From the NCBI GenBank assembly GCA_905372155.1, contig CAJPNZ010000040.1, positions 1-24,607 on the forward strand: DNA of 24,607 nt. The letters are read 5' to 3'. The position numbers and the translations under genes were made by a program. The notes under the pieces are model-generated. The model was given only the letters and a program-made list of their open reading frames with translations, was not told where the DNA came from and searched no databases. Source of the stretch: Propionibacteriaceae bacterium. Lineage in GTDB: Bacteria > Actinomycetota > Actinomycetes > Propionibacteriales > Propionibacteriaceae. This document shows, one piece after another, positions 1-8,145 of this stretch. Within the stretch, counting starts at the first letter, position 1, and each line of letters opens with the position of its first letter.

Positions 1-2193
1 CAGAGAGGACTCGTCCCACCGGGCACGTGGGACCCGGAGGACCTCCCACACCCGGAACTGATCCTCGGCCTGACCCACGAACCCGGCCACCGGATGCTGC
101 TCGAATGGGGTTTCAGGTATGTAGCGGGGGAAACCACCGTCGATGTCGCGTTTCATCCCCGGGCGGGGGAGGCCTTCCGGGACCAGGAGGCCGAGCAAAT
201 CCTCGAGGAGGTCGCGCTCCGGTTGGTCGGGGACCACCCGACCCTGCGGGAACCGCACTGGCAACGACTGAATCCGAATGCGACGGTGACCCGGGCCGAT
301 GCGGCACGGTTCGTCACCGAGACCCTGCCCCTCCTGGAGGGGGAGGGAGTCATCGTCACCCACCACGGCGAGACCCCCGAGTACTCGCGCGCCACCGAGG
401 CCCCGGTGATTTCGGTGGGCGCGGAGGACACCGGCGACAACGACTGGTTCAACCTCCACGTCCGGGTCACCGTAGCCGGTCGCGACGTGCCCTTCGAACA
501 GCTCTTCCGGGCGCTCGCCGCGGGCGATGAGGCGATGCTGCTGGACGACGGGACCTGGTTCCCGCTGGACCGCCCCGAACTCGACCGGCTGCGACAGCTC
601 CTCGCGGAGGCCCGGAAACTCGTGGACCCCGGCCCGGGCGGGCAGCTGCGGATCAGCGCCTACCAGGCAGGCCTGTGGGAGGAACTCGCGGAACTGGGGG
701 TCGTGGAGGAACAGCCACGGCGTTGGCGGGAACGCGTACAGACCCTGCTGAGCCTCGGTTCCGACGAGACGAGGATCACGGTCCCGGACGGGCTGGACGC
801 GGTGCTGCGGCCCTACCAGGAGCAGGGACTTACCTGGCTCGCCGCGCTCTGGGACGCGGACCTCGGCGGCGTACTCGCCGACGACATGGGGCTCGGGAAA
901 ACTCTTCAGAGCCTGGCCCTGCTGGAACGCGCCCGGGAACTCGGCCAACTCGACGACGCGCCGGTGCTCGTCGTGTCCCCCGCCAGCGTCGTCGGCACCT
1001 GGGCGGAGGAGGCGGCCCGGTTCGCGCCCGGCCTGAGGGTCGCCGCCATCCGGGCCACCCGGGCCCGGCGGGGCACGGAACTGGCCGAGGAGATCCGCGG
1101 CGCGCACCTGGTGGTCACCTCCTACACCCTCCTCCGCATGGAGGACGAGGCATACCTGGGACACAAATGGCGTGGCCTGGTGCTGGACGAGGCCCAGTTC
1201 GTCAAGAACCACCGCTCCCGCACCTATCAGGTGGCGCGCCGCATCGGGGCCCCATTCACCCTGGCCATCACCGGCACCCCGCTGGAGAACTCCCTCGGCG
1301 ACCTGTGGTCGATGTTCTCGCTCGCCGCGCCGGGGCTGTTCCCGCGTCTGGAGGGTTTCACCGAGAACTACCGCAAACCGGTGGAGAAAAACGGCGAGAC
1401 CGATGTCCTGGGGCGGCTGCGCGCCCGGATCCGGCCGTTCATGCTGCGCCGCACCAAACGCGAGGTGGTGAAGGAACTGCCCGAGAAGGTGGAACAGATC
1501 ACGCGGCTGGAACTCACCCCGGCGCATCGGCGCCGCTACGACCAGCACCTGACCCGGGAACGCACCCGGGTTCTCGGGATGCTCGAGGACATGGACCGGA
1601 ACCGGGTGGCGATCTTCCGGGCCCTGACGAAACTGCGGCAACTCGCCCTGGATCCCCGCCTGGTGGACGCCGATCTGCCGCCCGCCCCGTCGGCGAAGAT
1701 CACCGCCCTGCTGGGACAGATCCGGGAACTGGCCGAGGAGGGGCACCGCGCGCTGGTGTTCTCCTCCTTCACCGGGTTCCTGACACTGGTGCGCGGGGCG
1801 CTGGAGGCGGAGGGCATCGAATACGTCTACCTCGACGGGCGCACCCGCGACCGGCCCGCCCGCATCGCGCGGTTCCGGGAAGGCGGCGCCCCGGTGTTCC
1901 TGATCTCCCTGAAGGCCGGTGGGTTCGGACTCACCCTCACCGAGGCCGATTACGTCTTCGTGCTGGACCCGTGGTGGAATCCAGCCGCCGAGAACCAGGC
2001 CGTCGACCGGGCACACCGCATCGGTCAGACCCGGGCGGTCAACGTCTACCGCATGGTCTCGGCGGACACGATCGAGGAGAAGGTCGTGGCCCTGCAGCAG
2101 CGCAAACGTGACCTGTTCGCATCCGTCGTCGACACGGGGGAGTTCCGCAGCGCAGCCATCACCGCCGCCGACATCCGGGGTCTGCTGGAATAG
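1..2193 (+). CDS. SNF2-family DEAD/DEAH-type helicase, 5' end outside window
   Basis: The reading frame is open from base 1, so 730 C-terminal residues are visible and the true start lies upstream; the first ATG at 94 is not the start. The protein is a Swi2/Snf2 ATPase of the bacterial RapA/HepA-like group, expected to translocate on double-stranded DNA and remodel protein-DNA complexes. Seen in order (numbered from base 1): an N-terminal acidic region of the kind found upstream of bacterial SNF2 cores; Walker A DDMGLGKT with Lys300; DEAQ box at 396-399; the TGTPLEN motif; then the second RecA-like lobe ending in GGFGLTLTEAD and DRAHRIGQ with the arginine finger near 673. All core motifs look intact, so the enzyme should be active. 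It ends 4 bases before the glycosylase gene, which suggests co-transcription and a possible link to DNA repair. Physiological substrate is unknown. Confidence 0.93.
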   Translation, partial: QRGLVPPGTWDPEDLPHPELILGLTHEPGHRMLLEWGFRYVAGETTVDVAFHPRAGEAFRDQEAEQILEEVALRLVGDHPTLREPHWQRLNPNATVTRADAARFVTETLPLLEGEGVIVTHHGETPEYSRATEAPVISVGAEDTGDNDWFNLHVRVTVAGRDVPFEQLFRALAAGDEAMLLDDGTWFPLDRPELDRLRQLLAEARKLVDPGPGGQLRISAYQAGLWEELAELGVVEEQPRRWRERVQTLLSLGSDETRITVPDGLDAVLRPYQEQGLTWLAALWDADLGGVLADDMGLGKTLQSLALLERARELGQLDDAPVLVVSPASVVGTWAEEAARFAPGLRVAAIRATRARRGTELAEEIRGAHLVVTSYTLLRMEDEAYLGHKWRGLVLDEAQFVKNHRSRTYQVARRIGAPFTLAITGTPLENSLGDLWSMFSLAAPGLFPRLEGFTENYRKPVEKNGETDVLGRLRARIRPFMLRRTKREVVKELPEKVEQITRLELTPAHRRRYDQHLTRERTRVLGMLEDMDRNRVAIFRALTKLRQLALDPRLVDADLPPAPSAKITALLGQIRELAEEGHRALVFSSFTGFLTLVRGALEAEGIEYVYLDGRTRDRPARIARFREGGAPVFLISLKAGGFGLTLTEADYVFVLDPWWNPAAENQAVDRAHRIGQTRAVNVYRMVSADTIEEKVVALQQRKRDLFASVVDTGEFRSAAITAADIRGLLE

Positions 2194-2197
2194 GGCA

Positions 2198-3022
2198 ATG
2201 CCCGAAGGACACGTCATCCACCGCCTCGCCAACACCTTCCAGGAAGACTTCGCCGATCATGAAGTGCGGGTCAGCTCCCCGCAGGGAAGGTTCGCCGACG
2301 AGGCCGCCGTCCTGGACGGCCACATCCTCACCGGCGCCGAGGCCGTCGGGAAGCACCTGTTCATCAACTTCGACGTTCCCGGTGCCAACCGCATCCACAT
2401 CCACCTGGGGCTGATCGGGAAACTCGGTTTCGCCCCGATCGCCGACCCCGTCGGGCAGGTGCGGCTGCGGATCGTGGCCGACGACCGGGCCGCCGACCTG
2501 CGCGGCCCGCAGTGGTGCCGGCTGATCACCGAGGACCAGTACCGGAAGGTCCTCGCGGACTCCGGCCCCGACCCGTTGCGCGGCGACGCCGACCCCGCCC
2601 GCGGGTGGGCGCGGATCCGCAGGTCGGGCAAATCCATCGCCGCCCTGCTGATGGACCAACGGGTCGCCGCCGGGGTGGGCAACATCTTCCGCGCCGAGGT
2701 GCTGTTTCGGCACGGCATCGACCCCACCACCCCGGGCCGGGAGATCGACGAGGCCACCTGGAACGTGCTGTGGGAGGACCTGGTGGGTTTGATGACGGTG
2801 GCGCTGGAACGCGGCCGCATCGACACCGTCGCCGATGAACACGGACCCGAGGCCCAGGAACGCCCTCCCAGGGTGGACGCCCACGGCGGCGAGGTTTACG
2901 TGTACCGGCGCTCCGGGCAACCCTGCCTGGTGTGCGGAACCGAGGTGCGCACCACCGCGCTGGAGGGACGAAACCTCTACTGGTGCTCAAGGTGCCAGCG
3001 ATCCCGCCACGCTTCCGACTAA
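2198..3022 (+). CDS. nei: Fpg/Nei-family DNA glycosylase / AP lyase (Nei2-like)
   Basis: A 274-residue base-excision repair glycosylase that removes oxidised bases and cleaves abasic sites. The start is fixed by the family: the protein must begin Met-Pro-Glu because Pro2 becomes the catalytic N-terminal amine, and the sequence reads MPEGHVIHRLA. The frame is open further upstream, but that is overlap with the helicase gene. A helix-two-turn-helix DNA-binding segment contains GVGNIFRAEVLF, and the C-terminus carries a zinc finger with Cys243, Cys246, Cys263 and Cys266 (C-x2-C-x16-C-x2-C). MPEGH, rather than the MPELPEVE of true MutM, points to the actinobacterial Nei2 branch; exact lesion preference cannot be read from sequence. 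It starts 4 bases after the SNF2 helicase stop, with no clear ribosome-binding site, so translational coupling is likely. Confidence 0.92.
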   Translation: MPEGHVIHRLANTFQEDFADHEVRVSSPQGRFADEAAVLDGHILTGAEAVGKHLFINFDVPGANRIHIHLGLIGKLGFAPIADPVGQVRLRIVADDRAADLRGPQWCRLITEDQYRKVLADSGPDPLRGDADPARGWARIRRSGKSIAALLMDQRVAAGVGNIFRAEVLFRHGIDPTTPGREIDEATWNVLWEDLVGLMTVALERGRIDTVADEHGPEAQERPPRVDAHGGEVYVYRRSGQPCLVCGTEVRTTALEGRNLYWCSRCQRSRHASD

Positions 3023-3032
3023 TCTGTTCGGC

Positions 3033-3746
3033 ATGCATTTCAGCGCCTTCGACGCCTACCTCTTCGACCTGGACGGGGTCATAACTCCAACCGCTGAAGT
3101 CCACATGAAGGCCTGGGGCGAGATGTTCAACGCCTTTCTCGCCGGTTTCCCCGGCCAGGAACCGTGGACCGACGCCGACTACTTCGCTCATGTGGACGGA
3201 AAACCCCGCTACGACGGTGTCCGCGACTTCCTCACCTCCCGCGGCATCGAACTGCCCGAGGGCGATCCCTCGGATGCCGCGACCGAGCAGAGCATCTGCG
3301 GCCTGGGGAACCGCAAGAACGCCACCTTCAACGAGATCATCCGCCGCGACGGCGTCACTCCCTACCCCGGATCCGGGGCGCTCATCGACGTGCTCCGGGC
3401 ACGGGGCGCGAAACTGGCCGTGGTCTCCTCCTCGCGCAACGCCGTGCCGGTTCTGCGCGCCGCAGGCCTGGCGGAGGCCTTCCCCGTGATCGTCGACGGG
3501 AACGTCGCGAGAGAACAGAACCTGGCCGGCAAACCCGCCCCCGACACCTTCCAATACGCGGCCAAGCAGCTGCAGATGGAACCCTCCCGGGCCGTCGTGA
3601 TCGAGGACGCCCTGTCCGGGGTGGCCGCCGGTGCCGCAGGCGGGTTCGGGCTCGTCGTCGGGGTGGACCGGGGGGTCGGTCCCGAAGCCCTGCGCCGGGC
3701 CGGCGCGGGCCTGGTGGTCGCGGACCTCGGGGAGCTGGTGGCCTGA
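3033..3746 (+). CDS. pgmB: beta-phosphoglucomutase-like HAD enzyme
   Basis: A 237-residue HAD-superfamily protein of beta-phosphoglucomutase type. HAD motif I is FDLDGVITPT with nucleophile Asp12 and acid/base Asp14. The motif II region is VVSSS; motif III includes Lys167 in GKPAPDTF; motif IV is VIEDALSG with Glu191 and Asp192 as magnesium ligands. An alpha-helical cap follows motif I. The family interconverts beta-glucose 1-phosphate and glucose 6-phosphate through beta-glucose 1,6-bisphosphate. The start ATG lies 10 bases after the nei stop; the frame is open upstream only as overlap with nei. Its stop shares a base with the next start (TGATG), so it is translationally coupled to the GH65 phosphorylase, whose product it would consume. 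One variation from the Lactococcus enzyme, recalled by eye, is Pro instead of Asp in the ITDTA part of motif I. A generic sugar-phosphate phosphatase is the alternative, but the neighbour makes the mutase far likelier. Confidence 0.88.
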   Translation: MHFSAFDAYLFDLDGVITPTAEVHMKAWGEMFNAFLAGFPGQEPWTDADYFAHVDGKPRYDGVRDFLTSRGIELPEGDPSDAATEQSICGLGNRKNATFNEIIRRDGVTPYPGSGALIDVLRARGAKLAVVSSSRNAVPVLRAAGLAEAFPVIVDGNVAREQNLAGKPAPDTFQYAAKQLQMEPSRAVVIEDALSGVAAGAAGGFGLVVGVDRGVGPEALRRAGAGLVVADLGELVA

Positions 3747-6244
3747 TGCGCTGGATCTCCTCCGACCCGCTGAACCGTTTCCGTTTCCCCGTCGACGACT
3801 GGCGTTTCGTCGAGGTGGAACCCGGACTCGACGACCTGGGTGTCACCGAGACCCTGTTCTCCATCGGCAACGGCTACCTGGGGATGCGCGGCAACCCCGA
3901 GGAGGGACGCAAGTCCTACTCGCACGGCACCTTCATCAACGGTTTCCACGAGACCTGGACCATCAAGCACGCCGAGGAGGCCTTCGGGTTCGCGAGCACA
4001 GGGCAGACCATCGTGAACGTGCCCGACGCGAAACTCATCAAGATCTACGTCGACGACGAACCACTCACACTCGGGCAGTCCGACCTGGACCACTACGAAC
4101 GCGCCCTCGACTTCCGCGCGGGATGCCTGACCCGTGACCTGGTGTGGCGCACCCCGGCCGGCAAGCGGGTGAAACTGAGTTCCCGCCGCATGGTCAGCTT
4201 CACCGATAGGCACCTGGCGCTTTTCGAGATCGAACTGACCATGATGGAGGGTGATGCGCCGATCGTGCTCAGCTCCCAGGTGGTCAACCGGCAGGACGGT
4301 TTCGACGACTACCGCCAGCCGAAGAACGAGGAGAGTTTCGACCCGCGGCGCGCGGGCAAGTTCGACGGCCGGGTGCTGCAGCCGCGAGGCCAGTGGCACG
4401 ACGACCAGCGAATGGCGCTCGGCTACGAGACCACCGACTCCCACATGACGCTGTGCGTGGCCGCAGAACACACCCTCGACACCGCGAATCCCTACGAGGT
4501 GATCTCCCGGATCGAGGAGGACCAGGCCAAACAGGTCTACCGCATCGAGGCGCGCGAGGGGGTGCCGATCGTCATCCGCAAGGCGGTCGCCTACCACACT
4601 TCCCGCGGGGTGCCCGTGACGGAACTGTTCGATCGCTGCCGCCGCACCCTCGATCGAGTGGTGGAGCGGGGTTTCGATTCGTTCTTCGAGGGGCAGCGCG
4701 CCTGGCTCGACGACTTCTGGGCCAACTCGGACGTCGAGGTGGGCGGCCAGCCGGCAATCCAACAAGCCGTTCGCTGGTGCCTGTTCCAGCTGGCCCAGGC
4801 GACGGCCCGTTCCGACCAGCTCGGGATCCCCGCCAAGGGGATGACCGGCTCCGGTTACGAGGGGCACTACTTCTGGGACACCGAGATCTACCTGGTGCCC
4901 TTCCTGACCTACACGGCCCCCCGGGTCGCCCGCAACGCCCTGCGCTACCGGGTCGGTCTGTTGCCGAAGGCCAGGGAACGCGCCCAGATGCTCAGCCAGG
5001 AAGGGGCGCTGTTCCCGTGGCGCACCATCAACGGTGAGGAGGCGTCCGCCTACTACGCGGCAGGAACCGCGCAGTATCACATCGACGCCGACATCGCGCA
5101 CGCCTTCGCCAAGTACCGCGAAATCACCGGGGACGTGGACTTCCTGTACCGCGACGGAGCCGCGGTACTGGTGGAGACCGCCCGGATGTGGGCCGACCTG
5201 GGTTTCTGGCGGACCGAGGCCGACGGGTCGCAGCGATTCCACATCCACGGCGTCACCGGGCCCGACGAGTACACGGCCGTGGTGAACAACAACATGTTCA
5301 CCAACGTCATGGCACGGGCCAACCTGAAGCTCGCCGCCGACCTGGTGCAGGAGCTCGAGGAGGCCGATCCGCTCTGCTGGGACCGGCTGGTGCAGACCCT
5401 GGACGTGGCCCCGGAGGAGGTGGAGGAGTGGCGGGCCTGCGCCAAGGGCATGGTCATCCCCTTCGACGAGACCTTCGGGATCCATCCCCAGGACGAGAAG
5501 TTCCTGTCCAGCGAGCTGTGGGACCTGGAAAACACCCCGGCCGACAAGTTCCCGCTGCTGCTGCACTTCCATCCCCTGGTGATCTACCGGTTCCAGGTGC
5601 TCAAACAGGCCGACGTGGTGTTGGCGCTGTTCCTGCAGGGCGATCAGTTCACCGAGGAGCAGAAACGCGCCGACTTCGAGTACTACGACCCGATCACCAC
5701 GGGGGACTCCACCCTGTCCGGGGTGGTGCAGTCGGTGATCGCCGCCGAGGTCGGCTACCAGGACATGGCGATGCAGTATTTCCTGACGGGACTCTACGTG
5801 GACCTGGCGGATCTGCACGCCAACTCCCGCGACGGCGTGCACATCGCATCCACCGGTGGGGTGTGGAACGCGCTGGTGTTCGGTTTCGGCGGGCTGCGTG
5901 ACTACCACGGCGACATCAGCTTCGATCCGCGGCTGCCGCGAGGATGGGAGTACCTGCGTTTCCCCCTCCAGGTTCGCGAGTCGCGGTTGAGGGTGCTGCT
6001 GGAACGCGAGGCCATCTCCTTCGAGGTGGAGACCGGTGGACCGCTGGAGGTCAACGTGCGGGGGCAACGGCTCGTCATCCAGCCCGGCACACCGATCCGG
6101 ATCCCCTTGGAGCACCAGGGCGAGGAGCTGCCGTCGTTGACGGGACGCCATCCCGTCACGGGCGGGCGTCGTGCCGACGGGTCCGTCATCACCGCGAACG
6201 TGCCCGAGGCCCCCTACGACCAGGACTTGGTGGTGGTCGACTGA
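3746..6244 (+). CDS. Glycoside hydrolase family 65 disaccharide phosphorylase (maltose/trehalose/kojibiose type)
   Basis: An 832-residue cytoplasmic inverting phosphorylase that splits an alpha-glucobiose with inorganic phosphate into glucose and beta-glucose 1-phosphate. The start is the ATG overlapping the mutase stop. Family order is visible: N-terminal beta-sandwich (SIGNGYLGMRGNPEEG), then the (alpha/alpha)6 barrel with GYEGHYFWDTEIYL around 376-380, then GPDEYTAVVNNNMFTN, where Glu508 is the expected general acid, and a short C-terminal beta domain. Length matches GH65 phosphorylases rather than fungal trehalase-type members. Whether the substrate is maltose, trehalose, kojibiose or nigerose cannot be decided by eye, because those clades differ in loop residues I cannot score here. 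Pairing with beta-phosphoglucomutase is the classic arrangement, since phosphorolysis saves one ATP by delivering glucose 6-phosphate directly. No signal peptide is present, so a transporter elsewhere must import the disaccharide. Confidence 0.93.
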   Translation: MRWISSDPLNRFRFPVDDWRFVEVEPGLDDLGVTETLFSIGNGYLGMRGNPEEGRKSYSHGTFINGFHETWTIKHAEEAFGFASTGQTIVNVPDAKLIKIYVDDEPLTLGQSDLDHYERALDFRAGCLTRDLVWRTPAGKRVKLSSRRMVSFTDRHLALFEIELTMMEGDAPIVLSSQVVNRQDGFDDYRQPKNEESFDPRRAGKFDGRVLQPRGQWHDDQRMALGYETTDSHMTLCVAAEHTLDTANPYEVISRIEEDQAKQVYRIEAREGVPIVIRKAVAYHTSRGVPVTELFDRCRRTLDRVVERGFDSFFEGQRAWLDDFWANSDVEVGGQPAIQQAVRWCLFQLAQATARSDQLGIPAKGMTGSGYEGHYFWDTEIYLVPFLTYTAPRVARNALRYRVGLLPKARERAQMLSQEGALFPWRTINGEEASAYYAAGTAQYHIDADIAHAFAKYREITGDVDFLYRDGAAVLVETARMWADLGFWRTEADGSQRFHIHGVTGPDEYTAVVNNNMFTNVMARANLKLAADLVQELEEADPLCWDRLVQTLDVAPEEVEEWRACAKGMVIPFDETFGIHPQDEKFLSSELWDLENTPADKFPLLLHFHPLVIYRFQVLKQADVVLALFLQGDQFTEEQKRADFEYYDPITTGDSTLSGVVQSVIAAEVGYQDMAMQYFLTGLYVDLADLHANSRDGVHIASTGGVWNALVFGFGGLRDYHGDISFDPRLPRGWEYLRFPLQVRESRLRVLLEREAISFEVETGGPLEVNVRGQRLVIQPGTPIRIPLEHQGEELPSLTGRHPVTGGRRADGSVITANVPEAPYDQDLVVVD

Positions 6245-7398
6245 ACCCGGAACGAGTCATCACCATCTCCACCGGGGCCGGAACGGTCCGGGTGGAGGCG
6301 CCCGAGGGATGCAAGCCGCTTCCTCCCGAGGAACCCGGGCTCTGGGCATTCGAATCCCGCGGCCTCCTGGCAGAGGTGCGTTTCCGGCCCGGGAAACGCG
6401 AGGCCCTGGAATTCTCCCTCCAGGGCCTCGGGGAGTCCGTTGTCGAGACGCAGGGTTTCCGGTTCGTCGTCGAGGGCTGCGTGGTCGGTTGGCTGGCTGG
6501 GGCGACGGGCCGGATGCTGCTGAACGGTGCCGCCTGGGTGATGCTCAGCGGCTGGTGCGGTGAGGGCGGAGCCGCCCCCGAGGGACGCGTCGCCCTGGTT
6601 CTCGGGGGGAGCGCCGGGCTGGTCCCGGGGCGGCGGGCGTGGTCGTGCTGGCGGCTGTACCCCGAACACGAGATCCCACCCCTACCCGCTTGGCTGCCTC
6701 CGGAGCGCTACCTCCCGGAGGGTGAGGCCATCGAGGTGCCGGACCTGGACGTCGCGTGCACGGGGAACGATCTTGTTGCCGAGACCGTCGATGAGGGCAG
6801 CGCGGTTCGCGGCCCCGTCGGCTGTCACGAGCTCGCGGTCCACGGTTCCAACGGTGTCAGTTTCTTGGAGATCGGCTGGTACCTGCCCATGGAGCAGCTG
6901 GTTCCGAAGGCGCTGAAACGGGCAGGAAACCGCGCCGATCTGGAGGCCTGGCTGCTCACGTGGCTGCTCGCCCAACCGGGCCTGGGGGAGCGGGAACGGC
7001 TCCTGGACCAGCTCGACCTGGCCCTGGGCGACTGCCTGGAAACCCCGGGCCTGTGGAGCGTGCTGGCCGGTTTGCGCGCCGCCCAGAGCACCGACCTGCC
7101 GATCCGGGACGAGGTGGAGGCGGCCGCCAGCGGGTTCAGTGTGGAGGAGGCGCTGGCCGCTGAGGGACCGATCGACGGTGTCGCACCGAGCTCGCATCCC
7201 GGTTCCGCCCGGGTCGATTTCACCGCCCGGGACGTGACGCTTGTCCGGTTCCGGCTCGCAGGAAACCCCGATTCCCCGGCCCACCAGGAACTCGAACAAG
7301 GGCTGCGGAGCGCCGAGGCACGACTACGGTGCGTATTGTCCGCAGATCCCGATCCCGAGGCCGTCGCGTGGCTGCTGTTGGGTTCCCCGCTAGGCTGA
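6241..7398 (+). CDS. Uncharacterised protein following the GH65 gene; start codon unclear
   Basis: I do not recognise this protein. The frame runs to a TGA at 7396-7398 and has the codon bias of its neighbours, so it is very likely coding. The start is a problem: near the GH65 stop there is no in-frame ATG, GTG or TTG. The choices are CTG at 6241, which overlaps the GH65 stop as CTGA (385 residues), or GTG at 6292 (368 residues, leaving a 47-base gap). The N-terminal reading ERVITISTGAGTVRVEAPEG looks like a real beta-strand opening and favours the upstream site. The chain is soluble: no signal peptide, no membrane span. The first half is rich in Gly, Trp and Cys; the C-terminal half is leucine-rich and mostly helical, with AWLLTWLLAQPGLG and a final AWLLLG. 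It directly abuts the next gene, so it belongs to the same run. No function is proposed. Confidence 0.72.
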   Translation: MNPERVITISTGAGTVRVEAPEGCKPLPPEEPGLWAFESRGLLAEVRFRPGKREALEFSLQGLGESVVETQGFRFVVEGCVVGWLAGATGRMLLNGAAWVMLSGWCGEGGAAPEGRVALVLGGSAGLVPGRRAWSCWRLYPEHEIPPLPAWLPPERYLPEGEAIEVPDLDVACTGNDLVAETVDEGSAVRGPVGCHELAVHGSNGVSFLEIGWYLPMEQLVPKALKRAGNRADLEAWLLTWLLAQPGLGERERLLDQLDLALGDCLETPGLWSVLAGLRAAQSTDLPIRDEVEAAASGFSVEEALAAEGPIDGVAPSSHPGSARVDFTARDVTLVRFRLAGNPDSPAHQELEQGLRSAEARLRCVLSADPDPEAVAWLLLGSPLG

Positions 7399-8145
7399 AT
7401 GGACATGGACACCACGCGAGACGCCGACCAACCCCCACGTACGCTGGGACAGGTCGTGGGAGCGACTCTGGTGCTGCTGCTCGCCACCATCGTTTTCACC
7501 ATGGCGATCTCCGGCAGCTTCCGGAACTACCTGCAGGAGTGGCTGGGTCCCTGGCTGCTGGCATCGGCGGTCGCGATGGGCGCGTTGTCGCTGTGGACCC
7601 TGCTGGACGCCACCGACAAACTTGCCGGCCTGAAACGCGACACCCACGAACATGGATTTCCGAAGTCCGTGGTGTTCCTACTTCTACCCGCCCTGCTGTT
7701 CGCGGTCTCGGCCCCCGCCTCGCTGGGGGCGAACGCGGCCGGCAGCACCGCGGCGAAACCCAGGTCCTCCTCATCCGATCTGATCGAATTCCCCCCGCTG
7801 CCGACGGACTCCGTCACCGAGATGTCCGTGCAGGACTTCGAGGACCGCTACGCCTTCGGGGATCCGAAACTGCTCGTCGGACGGCCCGTGCGGCTGCTCG
7901 GTTTCGTCGCCAAACAGTCGGCCCTCCCGGAAGGGCAGTGGAGCGTGAACCGGTTCCGCATCTACTGCTGCGTCGCCGACGCGTCACTGTTCACCGTCCC
8001 CATCGAGGGCATCGCAAGACCCGAGGGGGACGACGTCTGGGTCGAGGTGGAAGGAGTCATCAACCTCGACGCCAGCAAGGAACATCCCGTGCTGACCGCG
8101 TCCAAGGTCAAGGTGATCCAGCAGCCGGAGGACCCCTACCTGTGA
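7399..8145 (+). CDS. TIGR03943-family (YcgQ-like) membrane protein, partner of the downstream permease
   Basis: A 248-residue membrane protein of the TIGR03943/DUF1980 family, named YcgQ in Bacillus. Two hydrophobic helices lie near the N-terminus (about residues 18-38 and 50-70), and a third sits at about 92-110. The rest is a predominantly extracytoplasmic beta domain carrying the family's paired cysteines (Cys190, Cys191 in YCCVADASLF) and the conserved tail motif around VWVEVEGVI. Members are encoded next to DUF318 permeases, exactly as here, where the stop overlaps the permease start by four bases. The ATG at 7399 directly follows the previous stop; a second ATG at 7405 is an equally possible start (two residues shorter). 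The role is presumed to be a periplasmic-side accessory or permease subunit. The substrate is not established; metal or small-anion export has been considered for related systems. Confidence 0.85.
   Translation: MDMDTTRDADQPPRTLGQVVGATLVLLLATIVFTMAISGSFRNYLQEWLGPWLLASAVAMGALSLWTLLDATDKLAGLKRDTHEHGFPKSVVFLLLPALLFAVSAPASLGANAAGSTAAKPRSSSSDLIEFPPLPTDSVTEMSVQDFEDRYAFGDPKLLVGRPVRLLGFVAKQSALPEGQWSVNRFRIYCCVADASLFTVPIEGIARPEGDDVWVEVEGVINLDASKEHPVLTASKVKVIQQPEDPYL

Noticed and set aside
94..96. ATG at 94 as the start of the SNF2 helicase
   Set aside because: The frame is open back to base 1 with normal codon use and protein-like sequence, so the gene simply runs in from the left.
675..2111. 478-codon plus-strand frame inside the helicase gene
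   Set aside because: Arg/Gly/Pro-rich shadow frame of the SNF2 gene, whose own frame has every helicase motif.
3362..6151. 929-codon open frame on the minus strand
   Set aside because: It is antisense to the GH65 phosphorylase with its full family motif set. The long frame comes from GC-rich third positions; its protein is His/Val/Gly-rich and matches no family.
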